DNA from: Selaginella moellendorffii
Lineage: Eukaryota; Streptophyta; Lycopodiopsida; Selaginellales; Selaginellaceae
Direction: 5' to 3'
Assembly (NCBI RefSeq): GCF_000143415.4
Contig: NW_003314284.1
Coordinates: 1,034,984 to 1,098,983 of the forward strand
Length of the DNA: 64,000 nucleotides
The translations under genes and the position numbers were made by a program. How positions within the stretch are numbered: the first letter of the stretch is position 1; each line of letters opens with the position of its first letter. This document shows, one piece after another, positions 10,684 through 20,026 of this stretch. The notes beneath the pieces are model-generated. The model saw only the letters and a program-made list of their open reading frames with translations. It had not been told where the DNA came from and did not search any database.

Positions 10684-11857
10684 ATGGCGGCTAGCTCACA
10701 AAGTAAGAGACTGTTGTGTACTTTGGGACTGATTGAGGCTGGCCATTTCCAGGCGCACCTCTTTCGGAAGCATCGTCTGTGGCGGAGTTGAGACAGTTCA
10801 TCAGCCTGACTTGCTCCTCCTTAGTTTCCGACGTTGTGCTGGAGACGCTCACGGCTGCTGCGGCGACCACAATGGTGCGAAAGAAAGCCATTCATGGCTT
10901 TCGGACGTGCTCAAGGAAGGCCATGGACGGCTCTACGATCTGGTCAAGCAGCTCGCGCCCCCACCCCCTACCGCTATAAAGGTTACTACACACTAGCTCT
11001 TTCCATGTCTTTACTTTTGTTATCGTGTTCCCCAGAAGCAGCTCCATGCCAATCCATTCGCGGACTTCAAAGCCAAAGATCGTTGCTTACAGCTGCCCAA
11101 GGATCTCGATTTTCTGCTGGAGGGCTATGACGAGGAACGAGTGAACTGTACGCTCGACTTCGATCTTGGGCTCACCGACGAAGAAGCTAACCAAGTGACA
11201 CTGGCTCTGTCAGAGAATCACTTCCCCGTGTGGCTTATGGAACCATGCACATTCCTCACATTTGAGGAGAACTTGGATATAAGGGTTCAAGTAGTCCGGC
11301 TCTGGATAAGTGCGTCCAAGCTACCACTCTATGTTGGATGCACCACAACTTGTAAGTTCTGGACTGGTCTTTGGATGATCTAGCTAAAGAATGTGTCAGT
11401 TGAAGAGCCCAGGCAAATGGCAGTGCCGCCGACAGAACCGGCTGACTTCGCTTTAGAAGAGAACCTCCCATCGACGTTCCAGATCAGAATGAGGGAGACG
11501 ACGCTGATAGGCATGCACTGGTATTTTGGAACTCGAAAAAGCTTCCAATGGTTTCGAAATTTAATCACGTTGATTGCTTGCAGGTCCAAAACCATGGGCT
11601 GGTCTCTGCAGCATCCGGCGCCTAACGACTTGCCCGAGACTTGCCCGGCCTTCTTCAAGTGTTACGCGAAGGTGCGTTACCCCATCACGAAAACCGAGGG
11701 AGGCTACCCGTCCCACGGTCGGATCACCGGTGATTGCGAGGTTGACAAGATTGAGTTTGAGGAGAGCATGGAAGACGATTTACATGATCTCAAGTGTAGG
11801 GAAACGCCGCGGGTGTACAGGCGGCTCGCCGCATTGATCTACTCCAGGGATGTTTGA
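10684..11857 (+). pseudogene. 322-residue unknown gene, left copy, frameshifted
   Basis: The left duplicate of the intact five-exon gene at 27,185-28,370. It starts MAASSQ, with splice sites at the same places, and exons 3-5 are nearly identical. Exon 2 has lost about 10 bp after the codons for IHGFRT, near 10,907, and gained about 9 bp near the exon end. The frame is not restored and stops within the exon. The later exons still read without stops, which suggests a recent break. It ends at a TGA at 11,855-11,857. Confidence 0.65.
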
Positions 11858-12188
11858 GATGCATCTTCCGGGACAGTTTCATTTCTTTGAGCGCATTGAG
11901 CTTTGGGTGTGCAAAAATCCCGCCACAAAAGAGAGCGAACCAATCCATGTAAGTGAACTATTGACATTCGCCCTCAAATCCCATTTCCATGAAACACCGG
12001 CTCTCAGGGAAAAAACTTTTCAAGCTTTCATTTGAAAGTTTCTTTGAAACGTTTGAAAAGAGCCACTTTGTTCTAGCGAGACTGTTCTATACATTCGCTA
12101 GGACAAACAAGTTTACCTCGCTATTGCTGCGTACAAGACCACTATCGAAGCCTATAATAGAAGTCGCAGTCCTCGACACTCTCCCCGC
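11858..12188. other. Duplicated 3' flank of the 322-residue gene
   Basis: No gene is seen. It is repeated at 28,371-28,740. The stretch up to the AGAAC target site is the left flank of the copia insertion. Confidence 0.4.
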
Positions 12189-12193
12189 AGAAC
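12189..12193. repeat. Target-site duplication of the copia element (left)
   Basis: The sequence AGAAC immediately precedes the left LTR and is repeated at 16,503-16,507 right after the other LTR. The other large duplicate has an uninterrupted site at about 28,740. Confidence 0.85.
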
Positions 12194-12281
12194 TGAGACA
12201 AATCGGGATCAAAGCGCACCGCGCTAGCGGACAGAACAGGAAAACCCTAATGGACACGTGGCGAGGGTGTGTCATGTAACA
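12194..12281 (-). repeat. 3' LTR of the copia element
   Basis: 88 bp from TGAGAC to TAACA on the forward strand. It holds a palindromic G-box CACGTG at 12,255-12,260 in the ABRE-like context ACACGTGGC, and a telo-box AAACCCTAA at 12,242-12,250. It differs from the other LTR at one position (GGGTGTGTC versus GGGTTTGTC). The gag-pol stop codon lies inside it, at 12,272-12,274. Confidence 0.93.
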
Positions 12282-15200
12282 CTCCCCCCCAAACCGAAGC
12301 CACTCACCAAACCAAATCTGTCACGTAGGAGCTGAAACTGGTGTGGCCCCAACGGCTTAGTGAGAAGATCGGCTGGCATATCCTGTGTCCCGAGATGTTG
12401 GACGGCGAGGGTGCCACCGTCAACCAACTCACGCACGTAGTGAAATTGGACTTCAATGTGCTTCGAGCGGGCATGGTGGACGGGGTTCTTGGACATGGCA
12501 ATGCTGCTTCGGTTGTCACACCAAGAAGTAGTGGGGCCATCTTGTGCACATCCCAGCTCGGCAAGTAACCCTCGAGCCCAGACCACGTCCCTGCTACCAG
12601 TAGTGAGTGCGATGTACTCCGCTTCTGCACTAGAAAGGGCCACCACAGATTGTCGCTTGGAGGCCCACGTGATGGCACCTCCTGAGAAGGAAAGGCAAAT
12701 GCCAGAAGTCGAGCGATGACCTTTGTTGTTGGCAAAACTAGCATCCGTGTAGCATGCTAATGATGCATCACCCCCTGAATAAGCAATGCCATAGTCCATA
12801 GTGCCCCGGAGGTATCTTACGATACGCTTGGCAGCTTGCCAATGTATGGTGGTTGGTGATGTGTTGTACTGACTCAAGGCAATAGTCGCATATGTGATGT
12901 CGGGGCGAGTCATTAGGGCCAAATATGTGAGGCAACCAATGAGATGCCGATAGGGAGTCCCAGTGGGTAGAGGCTCACCAGACTGCTCAACTGTGAGGTC
13001 GATAGCGCCAACGACCATCGGGGTCTTGACGGGGTGGCAATCACGCATACCAAACCGATCCAGCAAGACTTCGACTTTACGGCGTTGGCTAAGCATGTAG
13101 CCACCAGAATCAGGGTCACGTGTGACTTCAAAGCCAAGAAAGTAAGAGACTCGGCCAAGGTCCTTCATCTGGAATTGCTGGCTGAGGGCATCTTTCAGAG
13201 CAGCAATGGCATCGTTGTCATCACCCATGATGAGCAAATCATCAACGTAGAGGGCCACAATAACCATGCACTCAGCATGACCATTGACATACACATTGTG
13301 ATCAGCATGACAGCGACGAAAGCCTTGAGCACGTAGGGTGGCATCAAATTTTTGATACCAAATACGGGAGCTCTGTTTTAAGCCATACAAAGCTTTCCGC
13401 AATTGCCATATAGGGCCACCAGGGGCAACATCGTCCTCAAAACCAGGAGGTATATGCATATAGATGTCCTCTTGCAAATCCCCATTCAGAAATGCAGTTT
13501 TGACATCCATATGGTGGACTGGCCATTTGCGAGCAGCCGCAAGGGCAAAAAGAGTACGGAGGCTAGCCATTTTTACAACCGGTGAGAATGTTTCATCGTA
13601 GTCAAGGCCATGGACTTGGCGAAAACCGCGAACAACCAACCGTGCCTTATAACGTACAACCTGGCCATCTTTCCCATACTTTTTGGAGAAAATCCATTTT
13701 GGATCCAAAACACGTCGTCCCGGTGGCGCTGAATCAACTGGAACATAAGTTCCGTTAGCCCGAATGGAAGAAACTTCTTCCGCAATAGCTTCCATCCAAG
13801 ATGAAGCCTCAGGTCCTGAGATGGCCTCATCATAGGTCATGGGGATGCCGATGTCAACAAGGCCACAAAAGTCATCAAGCTCTGCAGCATCTGCTTCAGC
13901 ATTTTCCCGGACTTTTAACGAGGGCCGACGTTCCCGGGGGTGATCAAGAACTGGCATCGGATCAGGCATGCCACGACGTCGACAAGGTGGTGGAGGTGTC
14001 GGAGGCCTGTCCTCAACTAGAGGAGCATCAGCTGGTTCAAGCATGTCCAGAAGTGGAGGATTCCCCAATGGAATCTCTGGTGGCAACTCATGAAGAGGAT
14101 CTTGAGGCGGAGGCAAGAGTGGACCATCTCCCATAAGTGGGATCAAAGGAACAAGTCGAGTCTCAGCAATAAAAGAAGGATCTTGAAGAGCCTCTGTATG
14201 CATGGGAAAGTCGTCTTCATTGAACATGACATCTGTGCTTACAAGAGCCTTGTGAGATGCGAGATCCCACAACTTGTAAGCTTTTCTCCCGATAGTGTCG
14301 TCTTGTGCATATCCCACGAAGATGAATTTTTTACTCTTGGGATCTAGCTTTTTCCGAAGTTGATCAGGGGTATGTGCGTATGCTGCACAACCAAAGACCC
14401 GAAAGTGGGACACATCAGGAGTAGAACCTGTCCAAAATGCCTCAGGGGTTTTTCCATCCAAAGCAGCCGTGGCAAGGCGATTTTGTACATGCATTGCTGT
14501 GGCTATGGCCTCTTGCCAAAACATCTTGTCAAGATGTGCATCGGCTAACAAAGCACGAGCAGCATTGACAAGAGTACGATTCTTTCTTTCTGCAACACCA
14601 TTTTGCTGGGGGGTGTAGCGGGCTGTAGCTTGCAGTCGTATGCCTACATCACGACAAATGCCCCGAAGCTCATTGTTGAGGTATTCACCACCACCATCAA
14701 CTCGAAGAGCTTTTATCTTTCGACCAAGGAGGTTTTCAACGTATGCCTTGTACGTTTGAAAGGCAGCAACTGCATCACTCTTACGCATCAAGAAGTGGAT
14801 GCATGTTCGACGGCTATAGTCATCAATGAATGTGATGAAATATCTTGCGCCATCGTGACTTGGCACGTCCATGGGGCCGCAAAGATCAGAATGGACTAAG
14901 TCCAGAAGTCCAAGTGCTCGATGCTTACTCGGTGAGAAATTCCGGCGGTGATGCTTGCCTAAAACACAAGCTTCACAAAATGTAGATGGGATACGTCGGA
15001 AATCCAATCCAGTAACAATATCTTGGGATTTCATCCGTTGAAGAGATTGGTAATGAACATGACCGAGTCTTTTATGCCAAAGCTCCGCACGAGAATCTGC
15101 CTCCACAGTCTGAAAGGCCTGAACTGGGTCGACAGCAGTAATCTCATACAAGTCCCCAATGCGTGACCCACGAAGCAACTGTGTACCAAGCATATGAAAG

Positions 15201-16390
15201 TCGCTAGAGTCAACTAAAGAGACTCCCTTTGCATCAAAGACTACCACCGCATTTTGATCACATATCTTGGCGACGGACATTAAGTTTCGTCGTAGGGTGG
15301 AAACATGCATGGCACCATCAAAAGCCATGGTCCTCCCATGATCGAGTGAGAGCCGGAATTGCCCGATGCCGTCCACAGGGATGGTGGTATTGTCACCTAA
15401 ATGAACACCACGTTTTCCAATGCTCGGCTGATAACACTCAAAAAGACTCTTCTTATTGCTCATAAGATTAGTACAACCAGAGTCTAAGAGCCACCGGCTT
15501 GGTGCAGCAATTGCCTCTGCGTTGTAGAGCTCCTCAACAGCCTCATTTGCAGTAGCAATTCCATCACGCTCAAGCAAATTAGCTTTCGCCAACGTAGCTA
15601 GTCGCTTGACAGGCTTGGGAGCAGGGCAATCTCGAGCCCAGTGGCCCATCTCCAAGCAGCGAGCACACTGATTCTTAGCAAGTCTGGGCTTGGCACGCCC
15701 AGATGCCACGGAATTTTGCCCTTTCTGGGCATTTGCAGCTGCATGCGGTTTTGCCACCTGGGCATCACCAGAAGCCTGCGAAGCATACATAGCCTGTGGC
15801 ATTTCAGCTCTCTCGCTTCGCATGGCCTCAATGTTGCGAAGACTCCTCACGGCATCTGCCCAAGTCATCCTTGGTTGGAGAAGCAGGCTCTCAACTGCAT
15901 TCTTCCAGCTCGCTGGCAAGGACCTGTAGAGCCGCAGCCTCTGCTGCTCATCCGTGAGACAGTGCTTCGCCCCAGCAGTTGCAAGTTGTGTGAAGAAGCC
16001 CTGGAGCTTGGCAGTGTGAGTCTGGATACTGCCATTTTCCTCTAGCCTCAAGGAATCCATTTGTGAATGGATGTTGAAGACATCCATTTCACTCTTGGTG
16101 CCATAAGTGTCACTCAGCCACTTCCAAAGCTCTGCCGCAGTGGACTTTGGAATTGATGGGGCAGCAAAGAGAACATTTGAGGACAAGCACATCGCAATAC
16201 TCCCTCTAGCCTTGGAATCCCGAAGGTTCCAATCACGCACCTCAGCAGTGCTAGAGCCTGGAGCCGGTGATGACTCTGTCCCATCTACAATCCCCAACAA
16301 ACCATGAAACAAGAGATAGGATTCAAGATGGATCTTGAATCCCTCAAACCCTTCTCCATCAAACTCGCGGATGGATGGCTTTCCTTCCAT
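12272..16390 (-). CDS. Copia gag-pol polyprotein, single frame
   Basis: 1,372 residues from an ATG at 16,390. In order: a Gag (UBN2-like) region to about residue 190; a CCHC zinc knuckle with CARCLEMGHWARDC near 242-255; an aspartic protease with LLDSGCTN near 301-308; an integrase with KRLGH zinc-binding part near 440 and the catalytic triad Asp (HSDLCGP, ~501), Asp (RVDGGGEY, ~565) and Glu (VAERKNRT, ~601); a reverse transcriptase with ALYGLKQS and YVDD (~1048-1051); and RNase H with YTDASFA, SSAEAEYIAL and SKHIEVQFHYVRE. The integrase-before-RT order defines copia. All key residues are present, so the element may be competent for transposition. The frame runs through the polypurine tract, which encodes GLGGS, and stops seven bases inside the 3' LTR. 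Confidence 0.95.
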   Translation of the reverse strand: MEGKPSIREFDGEGFEGFKIHLESYLLFHGLLGIVDGTESSPAPGSSTAEVRDWNLRDSKARGSIAMCLSSNVLFAAPSIPKSTAAELWKWLSDTYGTKSEMDVFNIHSQMDSLRLEENGSIQTHTAKLQGFFTQLATAGAKHCLTDEQQRLRLYRSLPASWKNAVESLLLQPRMTWADAVRSLRNIEAMRSERAEMPQAMYASQASGDAQVAKPHAAANAQKGQNSVASGRAKPRLAKNQCARCLEMGHWARDCPAPKPVKRLATLAKANLLERDGIATANEAVEELYNAEAIAAPSRWLLDSGCTNLMSNKKSLFECYQPSIGKRGVHLGDNTTIPVDGIGQFRLSLDHGRTMAFDGAMHVSTLRRNLMSVAKICDQNAVVVFDAKGVSLVDSSDFHMLGTQLLRGSRIGDLYEITAVDPVQAFQTVEADSRAELWHKRLGHVHYQSLQRMKSQDIVTGLDFRRIPSTFCEACVLGKHHRRNFSPSKHRALGLLDLVHSDLCGPMDVPSHDGARYFITFIDDYSRRTCIHFLMRKSDAVAAFQTYKAYVENLLGRKIKALRVDGGGEYLNNELRGICRDVGIRLQATARYTPQQNGVAERKNRTLVNAARALLADAHLDKMFWQEAIATAMHVQNRLATAALDGKTPEAFWTGSTPDVSHFRVFGCAAYAHTPDQLRKKLDPKSKKFIFVGYAQDDTIGRKAYKLWDLASHKALVSTDVMFNEDDFPMHTEALQDPSFIAETRLVPLIPLMGDGPLLPPPQDPLHELPPEIPLGNPPLLDMLEPADAPLVEDRPPTPPPPCRRRGMPDPMPVLDHPRERRPSLKVRENAEADAAELDDFCGLVDIGIPMTYDEAISGPEASSWMEAIAEEVSSIRANGTYVPVDSAPPGRRVLDPKWIFSKKYGKDGQVVRYKARLVVRGFRQVHGLDYDETFSPVVKMASLRTLFALAAARKWPVHHMDVKTAFLNGDLQEDIYMHIPPGFEDDVAPGGPIWQLRKALYGLKQSSRIWYQKFDATLRAQGFRRCHADHNVYVNGHAECMVIVALYVDDLLIMGDDNDAIAALKDALSQQFQMKDLGRVSYFLGFEVTRDPDSGGYMLSQRRKVEVLLDRFGMRDCHPVKTPMVVGAIDLTVEQSGEPLPTGTPYRHLIGCLTYLALMTRPDITYATIALSQYNTSPTTIHWQAAKRIVRYLRGTMDYGIAYSGGDASLACYTDASFANNKGHRSTSGICLSFSGGAITWASKRQSVVALSSAEAEYIALTTGSRDVVWARGLLAELGCAQDGPTTSWCDNRSSIAMSKNPVHHARSKHIEVQFHYVRELVDGGTLAVQHLGTQDMPADLLTKPLGPHQFQLLRDRFGLVSGFGLGGSVT
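12282..12294 (-). other. Polypurine tract of the copia element
   Basis: On the reverse strand the sequence TTTGGGGGGGAG directly abuts the TG end of the 3' LTR, where plus-strand priming is expected. It is also coding. Confidence 0.8.
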
Positions 16391-16402
16391 AGCGCTATCC
16401 CA

Positions 16403-16414
16403 GCTCCGATACCA
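16403..16414 (-). other. Primer-binding site of the copia element
   Basis: The reverse strand reads TGGTATCGGAGC immediately after the 5' LTR. The usual plant copia site complementary to the 3' end of initiator tRNA-Met is TGGTATCAGAGC, so 11 of 12 bases match. Confidence 0.85.
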
Positions 16415-16502
16415 TGAGACAAATCGGGATCAAAGCGCACCGCGCTAGCGGACAGAACAGGAAAACCCTAATGGACACGTGGCGAGGGTTTGTCATGTAA
16501 CA
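16415..16502 (-). repeat. 5' LTR of the copia element
   Basis: 88 bp with the same ends as the other LTR and one substitution. CACGTG is at 16,476-16,481 and the telo-box at 16,463-16,471. As the 5' LTR it must hold the promoter. No clear TATA box is visible. Confidence 0.93.
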
Positions 16503-16507
16503 AGAAC
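16503..16507. repeat. Target-site duplication of the copia element (right)
   Basis: AGAAC directly follows the TAACA end of the LTR and matches 12,189-12,193. Confidence 0.85.
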
Positions 16508-16721
16508 ATCCCGGCATTTCCTGTCAAACGCCAGGCTTGCCCTCGCTCGTCTTGGGTGATGAGTATAGCTGCGCGATGCGAGCTCCGATCGCAGCTCGGG
16601 CAAAGTCGTGGCAGGAGACGATGACGCGGCGCAGGCTGTCCACGCACCGATTCGCCGTCGACGAATTTTGACACCATGTTATCCAGATGGTGATGAAGCC
16701 ACAAACAAGTTTTCTGATCCT

Positions 16722-17828
16722 CTAAGGATCGATCAAGACGACGTTGAGCTCCGGGAACTTGTCTCTGATGGCAGCCTTGATCCCCAGGCTCAGCGGCACC
16801 GGGCCTTTGTATTTTATTTGACACTCTCCCTTGGCAGGATCAACAGTGGCGAGCTGTACCACACCACCGTAGCCTTCGATGGCGCTTCTCAGCATGTCAA
16901 TCTGTCCATTCAAGGCCTACGAGCAAGGAACAGAGAAATGAGATCCATCGCGCGAAGAAAAACGAGGTGGCTTACTTCAAATGTCAAAGTTACACTTGGC
17001 CTGTTGATGTCGACCACTTCTTTCACAGCGTCGCCGAATTTCTCCCGGAGGACTCGCTCGATTCCCATTTTCATGGTGGACGTGGAGCTGGGACAAGTCC
17101 CGCAAGCCCCTGGAAGACGAAACCAAGCACGATCAGCCAGGAGAAAACAGCCAGGAACAAACGTTGGAGTTCCAGCGAGACGGTTCCATCAGCGACCGAG
17201 ACGACGGCCACATTTCCACCATCAGCTACCAGGTATGGCCGCACCTCGTCCAGCACCTTGTCAACGTTCTCCGCGGTGAAATCATACGTCTCGGCGGAGT
17301 ACAAGCCACTGCCCGCGGTGCTGCTCGTGTTGCTCGACTCAAACGGGCTCACCACCTCGCGCGAAGAAGTTGAAGAAGAAGCGTTCGAAGACGAAGAACC
17401 AGCGGAGGAGCCAACAGTTTCCATGGTCTGGCCATCGATCACACTGCTCCAGTTATCGCCCTCCACGGCCTGCAAGATCTTGAGGCGCCACAGCTTGGCA
17501 TCCTCATCCTCGCCATCGACGTCGTCGTGCAAGTTCTCGCCCATGGCCTTGCGCAGCTTGAGCTTCTTCTCCTCGTACTCCCTCCGCTCGCTCTCGGGGA
17601 CTTGGCCTTGGCGCTGCTCGTCTCCACCACCTTTGCGGAAGAAGACCAGAGGCTCTGTTCTTCCGGGGAGTTCCCCGGTGGCACGGCCTCGAGCTCTCGG
17701 ATCCAGCGCTGCTTCTCTTCCTCCAGCCTCGACTTGGTGACGAGCGAGCCAAAGAGCTTCACCCTCACAAACGCGCAGCGCTCCTCGCCGGCGTGGGTTC
17801 TGTGCGTCTTGAGCGACAGGACGACGTA
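16722..17828 (-). pseudogene. NFU iron-sulfur scaffold gene, left copy, truncated
   Basis: This is the reverse-strand duplicate of the intact gene at 28,986-30,559. Its 3' exon ([17 protein letters not shown] to NVVLIDP) and the exon with the NFU core CGTCPSS are kept. The last base of the donor exon before the first intron is changed (CTCCAAC instead of CTCCAAG) and the intron has a deletion. Further upstream, small deletions shift the frame, and homology ends near 17,828 inside the GIY-YIG-like region. The transit peptide is lost. The open frame continues into a PPR fragment (see findings). Confidence 0.75.
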
Positions 17829-18039
17829 ATAAAAGGAAAAGTATAAACCCTAAAACTACGGCTATAAGAGCCCGTCGAGGATGAGAGAAGACGTTCCTGA
17901 CTATCCGGTCGAAGGCACTTCGCGCTTGATCCAGCTCGCCGCATTTACCATACATCTGGACGAGCAAATTCCCGAGAAACGTATCACCGTCGTAGCCGCG
18001 AGACTTGAGGAGGAACTGGACAAAGCTCTCCGCAAGCAT
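17829..18039 (-). pseudogene. PPR protein, 5' fragment 2, joined to the NFU fragment
   Basis: The reverse strand from an ATG at 18,039 reads MLAESFVQFLLKSRGYDGD, then NLLVQMYGKCGELDQARSAF and IVRNVFS. It is the same PPR gene start as at 6,248 and 20,411, lacking the first part of the leader. It is fused in one open frame of 322 codons to the truncated NFU copy. Confidence 0.6.
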
Positions 18040-18059
18040 TAGGTAAGGTTATTTTGTGA

Positions 18060-19060
18060 TTTATATATTCTTTCTTTCTCTTGACACGATCGGAGACTTA
18101 TATTTTGAAAGTAAGTAGTCCAGAGGAAAACCTGCAAGCTCTCAGCCAGGCAAGAAACCTTTCAAACTTTCATTTAAGAGGAACGCTTTGAAAGAGCTAA
18201 CTTCGCAATTCTAGCGAATCTCACGACGAATACGGTTGCCAACGATGAATAGAGTTTATCTCGCTAGCTCTCTCAGCTGCTCTCGTCGCGACCATGGCCA
18301 CAACGAAGGGTTCGTGGACAGCGGGTAGAGGCAAAGCTTACTTGCAGTAATCGGCGGCCAGCTTGGGCTTAGTCATACAGGACGAGATGAGCGATGTGCG
18401 TGGTGGTGGTGATAAGAAGTCCAAACTCGATCACGGCAGGAGGTCGCTCGTCTTGGAGGCTGGATCGAACTTCAGATCCATCTTTCCTCGTAAGAGTTGC
18501 CAGTTCTCTGTCTGCGCAGAGACTGAAACAAGTAAAGTTGAACGCAAGTACAGCCATTATAAGTTAAGCTTGACTCGGTGATCATATGCGGTTCACTTGT
18601 CGGTGCAGATCAAAGCAAGCTCACACTTTTTTCCTTTTTGTATTTGCTTGGAGATGTTTGAGGAGTACCATGTACACCTCGGCTCTTTTGGCAAACCGAT
18701 ATTGAGGGAGTCTATGTCGCTGACGGCAATGGCAACGCGGAGGGAGCCCGTGGAGAATCATCGCAGCAAGTAGCCTGGCAAGTGGCGTTGTATAGTTGAT
18801 CGATTGGTGAAGTCGGACTGGGGAAATAGCAAGTACGATTCGATTCAAACAACAACAGTAGCCTCCCAAAATCTGTTGATCCCGTGCATTGACGTTCAAA
18901 CGGATGAAATGGCTTTTTCTCCAGTCAAGGCAGATCAGTTAGCACATAAAAAGTATTTCGAGTATCTTTTAAGCAAGAAAGTTTAAATATATTTCATTCT
19001 TCTACATATTTCTTGCAGAAAAAACAAGGAATTCATCCCACAAAACAAACAAGTTTGTTA
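18060..19060. other. Inverted counterpart of 5,307-6,240
   Basis: It holds a short forward frame MGLVIQDEMSDVRGGGD at 18,363-18,581 and a start MATTKGSWTAGRG at about 18,294, both mirrored in the left copy. The product is unknown. The 3' flank of GDSL copy 3 follows from about 18,880. Confidence 0.4.
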
Positions 19061-19063
19061 ATT

Positions 19064-20026
19064 TTACAACACTTCTATGATTTTCTTTATGAATTCCTTG
19101 GCTAAGAGCGTATACGTGTGTTCAGTTGGGTGTATTATATCCCAAAAGACGTAATCGCTTGGATTCTTGCACAGCCCACTCAGTGTATTCTTTTGTGAAA
19201 GGCAATTGGGACAACAACCCCCGGCATGCTTAAATCCAAACCTCTTTGGGTTCTCCACGTACGATTTAATCAAAGAGTAGCCATCCACAAATGTTCCTTT
19301 CATCCCTGGAAATCTCTTTGCCACCCCTAAAACAATCTCCCGAGCTTGCACATTGAATTCTTCCACCAGATTGTTAATCTCGCTCACACATTTTCCTCCA
19401 GAGGTCACAATAGGTGAACACCCTAGTGCCCCCACACTTGAGTAGACGATCTTTCGAAATCCATACTTGTATAGCTGTTCCAATCCTTTCTCTAATGACA
19501 TTAACATTGCTTTCAAGTCAATATCAGCAATGTTTTGAAGATTTGCCGCAATATCATTCCCAGCAGAAGATATCACAACCACAAAATCATTGAGATTGAG
19601 ATTTTTCTTGGAGAGCTGCGCGAGCTGCTTTAGCTGCTCGTTAAACGACACAACGCCCCAGTCCGAGTGAGTAGAGTCGAGTAAGCCACTGCCGTCTGAC
19701 GCAAAATTAATGCTTGGTGGAAGTTGACTCCCAGCTTTCAAGCCCAGGAATGGTCTTGAAAAGGGCAAACCTATCGCCTTGTTTATCAGATCTGGAATTA
19801 TAAACCCATCGCTACACCTCCCGGATGGCTTGCTAAACCTCGTCTCCCCATATGGCACAAAATCACAGCGCGAAACTGAATTCTTCACGTATTTGTTTGT
19901 GCCCACGTCGAAGATTGAATCACCCATGTAGATAGTCCCGAGTTGAGGAACTGACCTCCCATACACGCACACGCAGAGAGCCAAGATCACAACCACGAAC
20001 ACTAAGATCCTCGACCACTTCGTCAT
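19064..20026 (-). CDS. GDSL esterase/lipase, intact copy 3
   Basis: A secreted serine hydrolase of 320 residues, single exon, with a proper ATG (MTKWSRILVF) at 20,026. Residues 5-23 form a hydrophobic signal peptide ending near VYGRS. Block I is GDSIFDVGTN (35-44, nucleophile Ser37), the AGND block is at 155-158, and the C-terminal DIIHPTEH gives Asp296 and His299. The second Gly of the usual GGND is Ala before GND. The length is slightly below the usual 340-380 for plant GDSL lipases, whose genes normally have several introns. A single exon may point to a retro-copied origin or intron loss. It is the only one of three copies that looks functional. A TATA-like box lies about 50 bp upstream. 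Confidence 0.88.
   Translation of the reverse strand: MTKWSRILVFVVVILALCVCVYGRSVPQLGTIYMGDSIFDVGTNKYVKNSVSRCDFVPYGETRFSKPSGRCSDGFIIPDLINKAIGLPFSRPFLGLKAGSQLPPSINFASDGSGLLDSTHSDWGVVSFNEQLKQLAQLSKKNLNLNDFVVVISSAGNDIAANLQNIADIDLKAMLMSLEKGLEQLYKYGFRKIVYSSVGALGCSPIVTSGGKCVSEINNLVEEFNVQAREIVLGVAKRFPGMKGTFVDGYSLIKSYVENPKRFGFKHAGGCCPNCLSQKNTLSGLCKNPSDYVFWDIIHPTEHTYTLLAKEFIKKIIEVL

Larger units (their letters stand above)
12194..16502 (-). mobile_element. Full-length Ty1/copia LTR retrotransposon with 88-bp LTRs
   Basis: The element is 4,309 bp, in reverse orientation. It has two LTRs of 88 bp that differ at one base, TG...CA ends, a 5-bp AGAAC target duplication, a primer-binding site directly inside the 5' LTR, a polypurine tract directly outside the 3' LTR, and one open gag-pol frame. 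The near-identical LTRs and intact frame point to recent insertion, after the large block had been duplicated, because the right block has an unfilled site. The total length and LTR length are well below usual plant copia values (LTRs commonly a few hundred bp). The internal region is almost entirely coding. Confidence 0.93.
7843..17828. repeat. Left copy of the large direct duplication
   Basis: Without the inserted copia element (12,194-16,502 plus one target repeat), this block is about 5.67 kb. It is colinear with 24,471-30,095. Both copies hold, in order, a GDSL-type promoter on the reverse strand, a broken C2H2/PARP-like gene, an intron-rich unassigned stretch, inverted R1, the 322-residue gene and an NFU gene on the reverse strand. 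The left copy carries more breaks. At its right end it cuts the NFU gene and joins a PPR fragment. Confidence 0.8.

Noticed and set aside
16722-18039. Left NFU copy as a functional second NFU gene
   Set aside because: Donor-site change, frameshifts and loss of the transit peptide and most of the GIY-YIG-like part.
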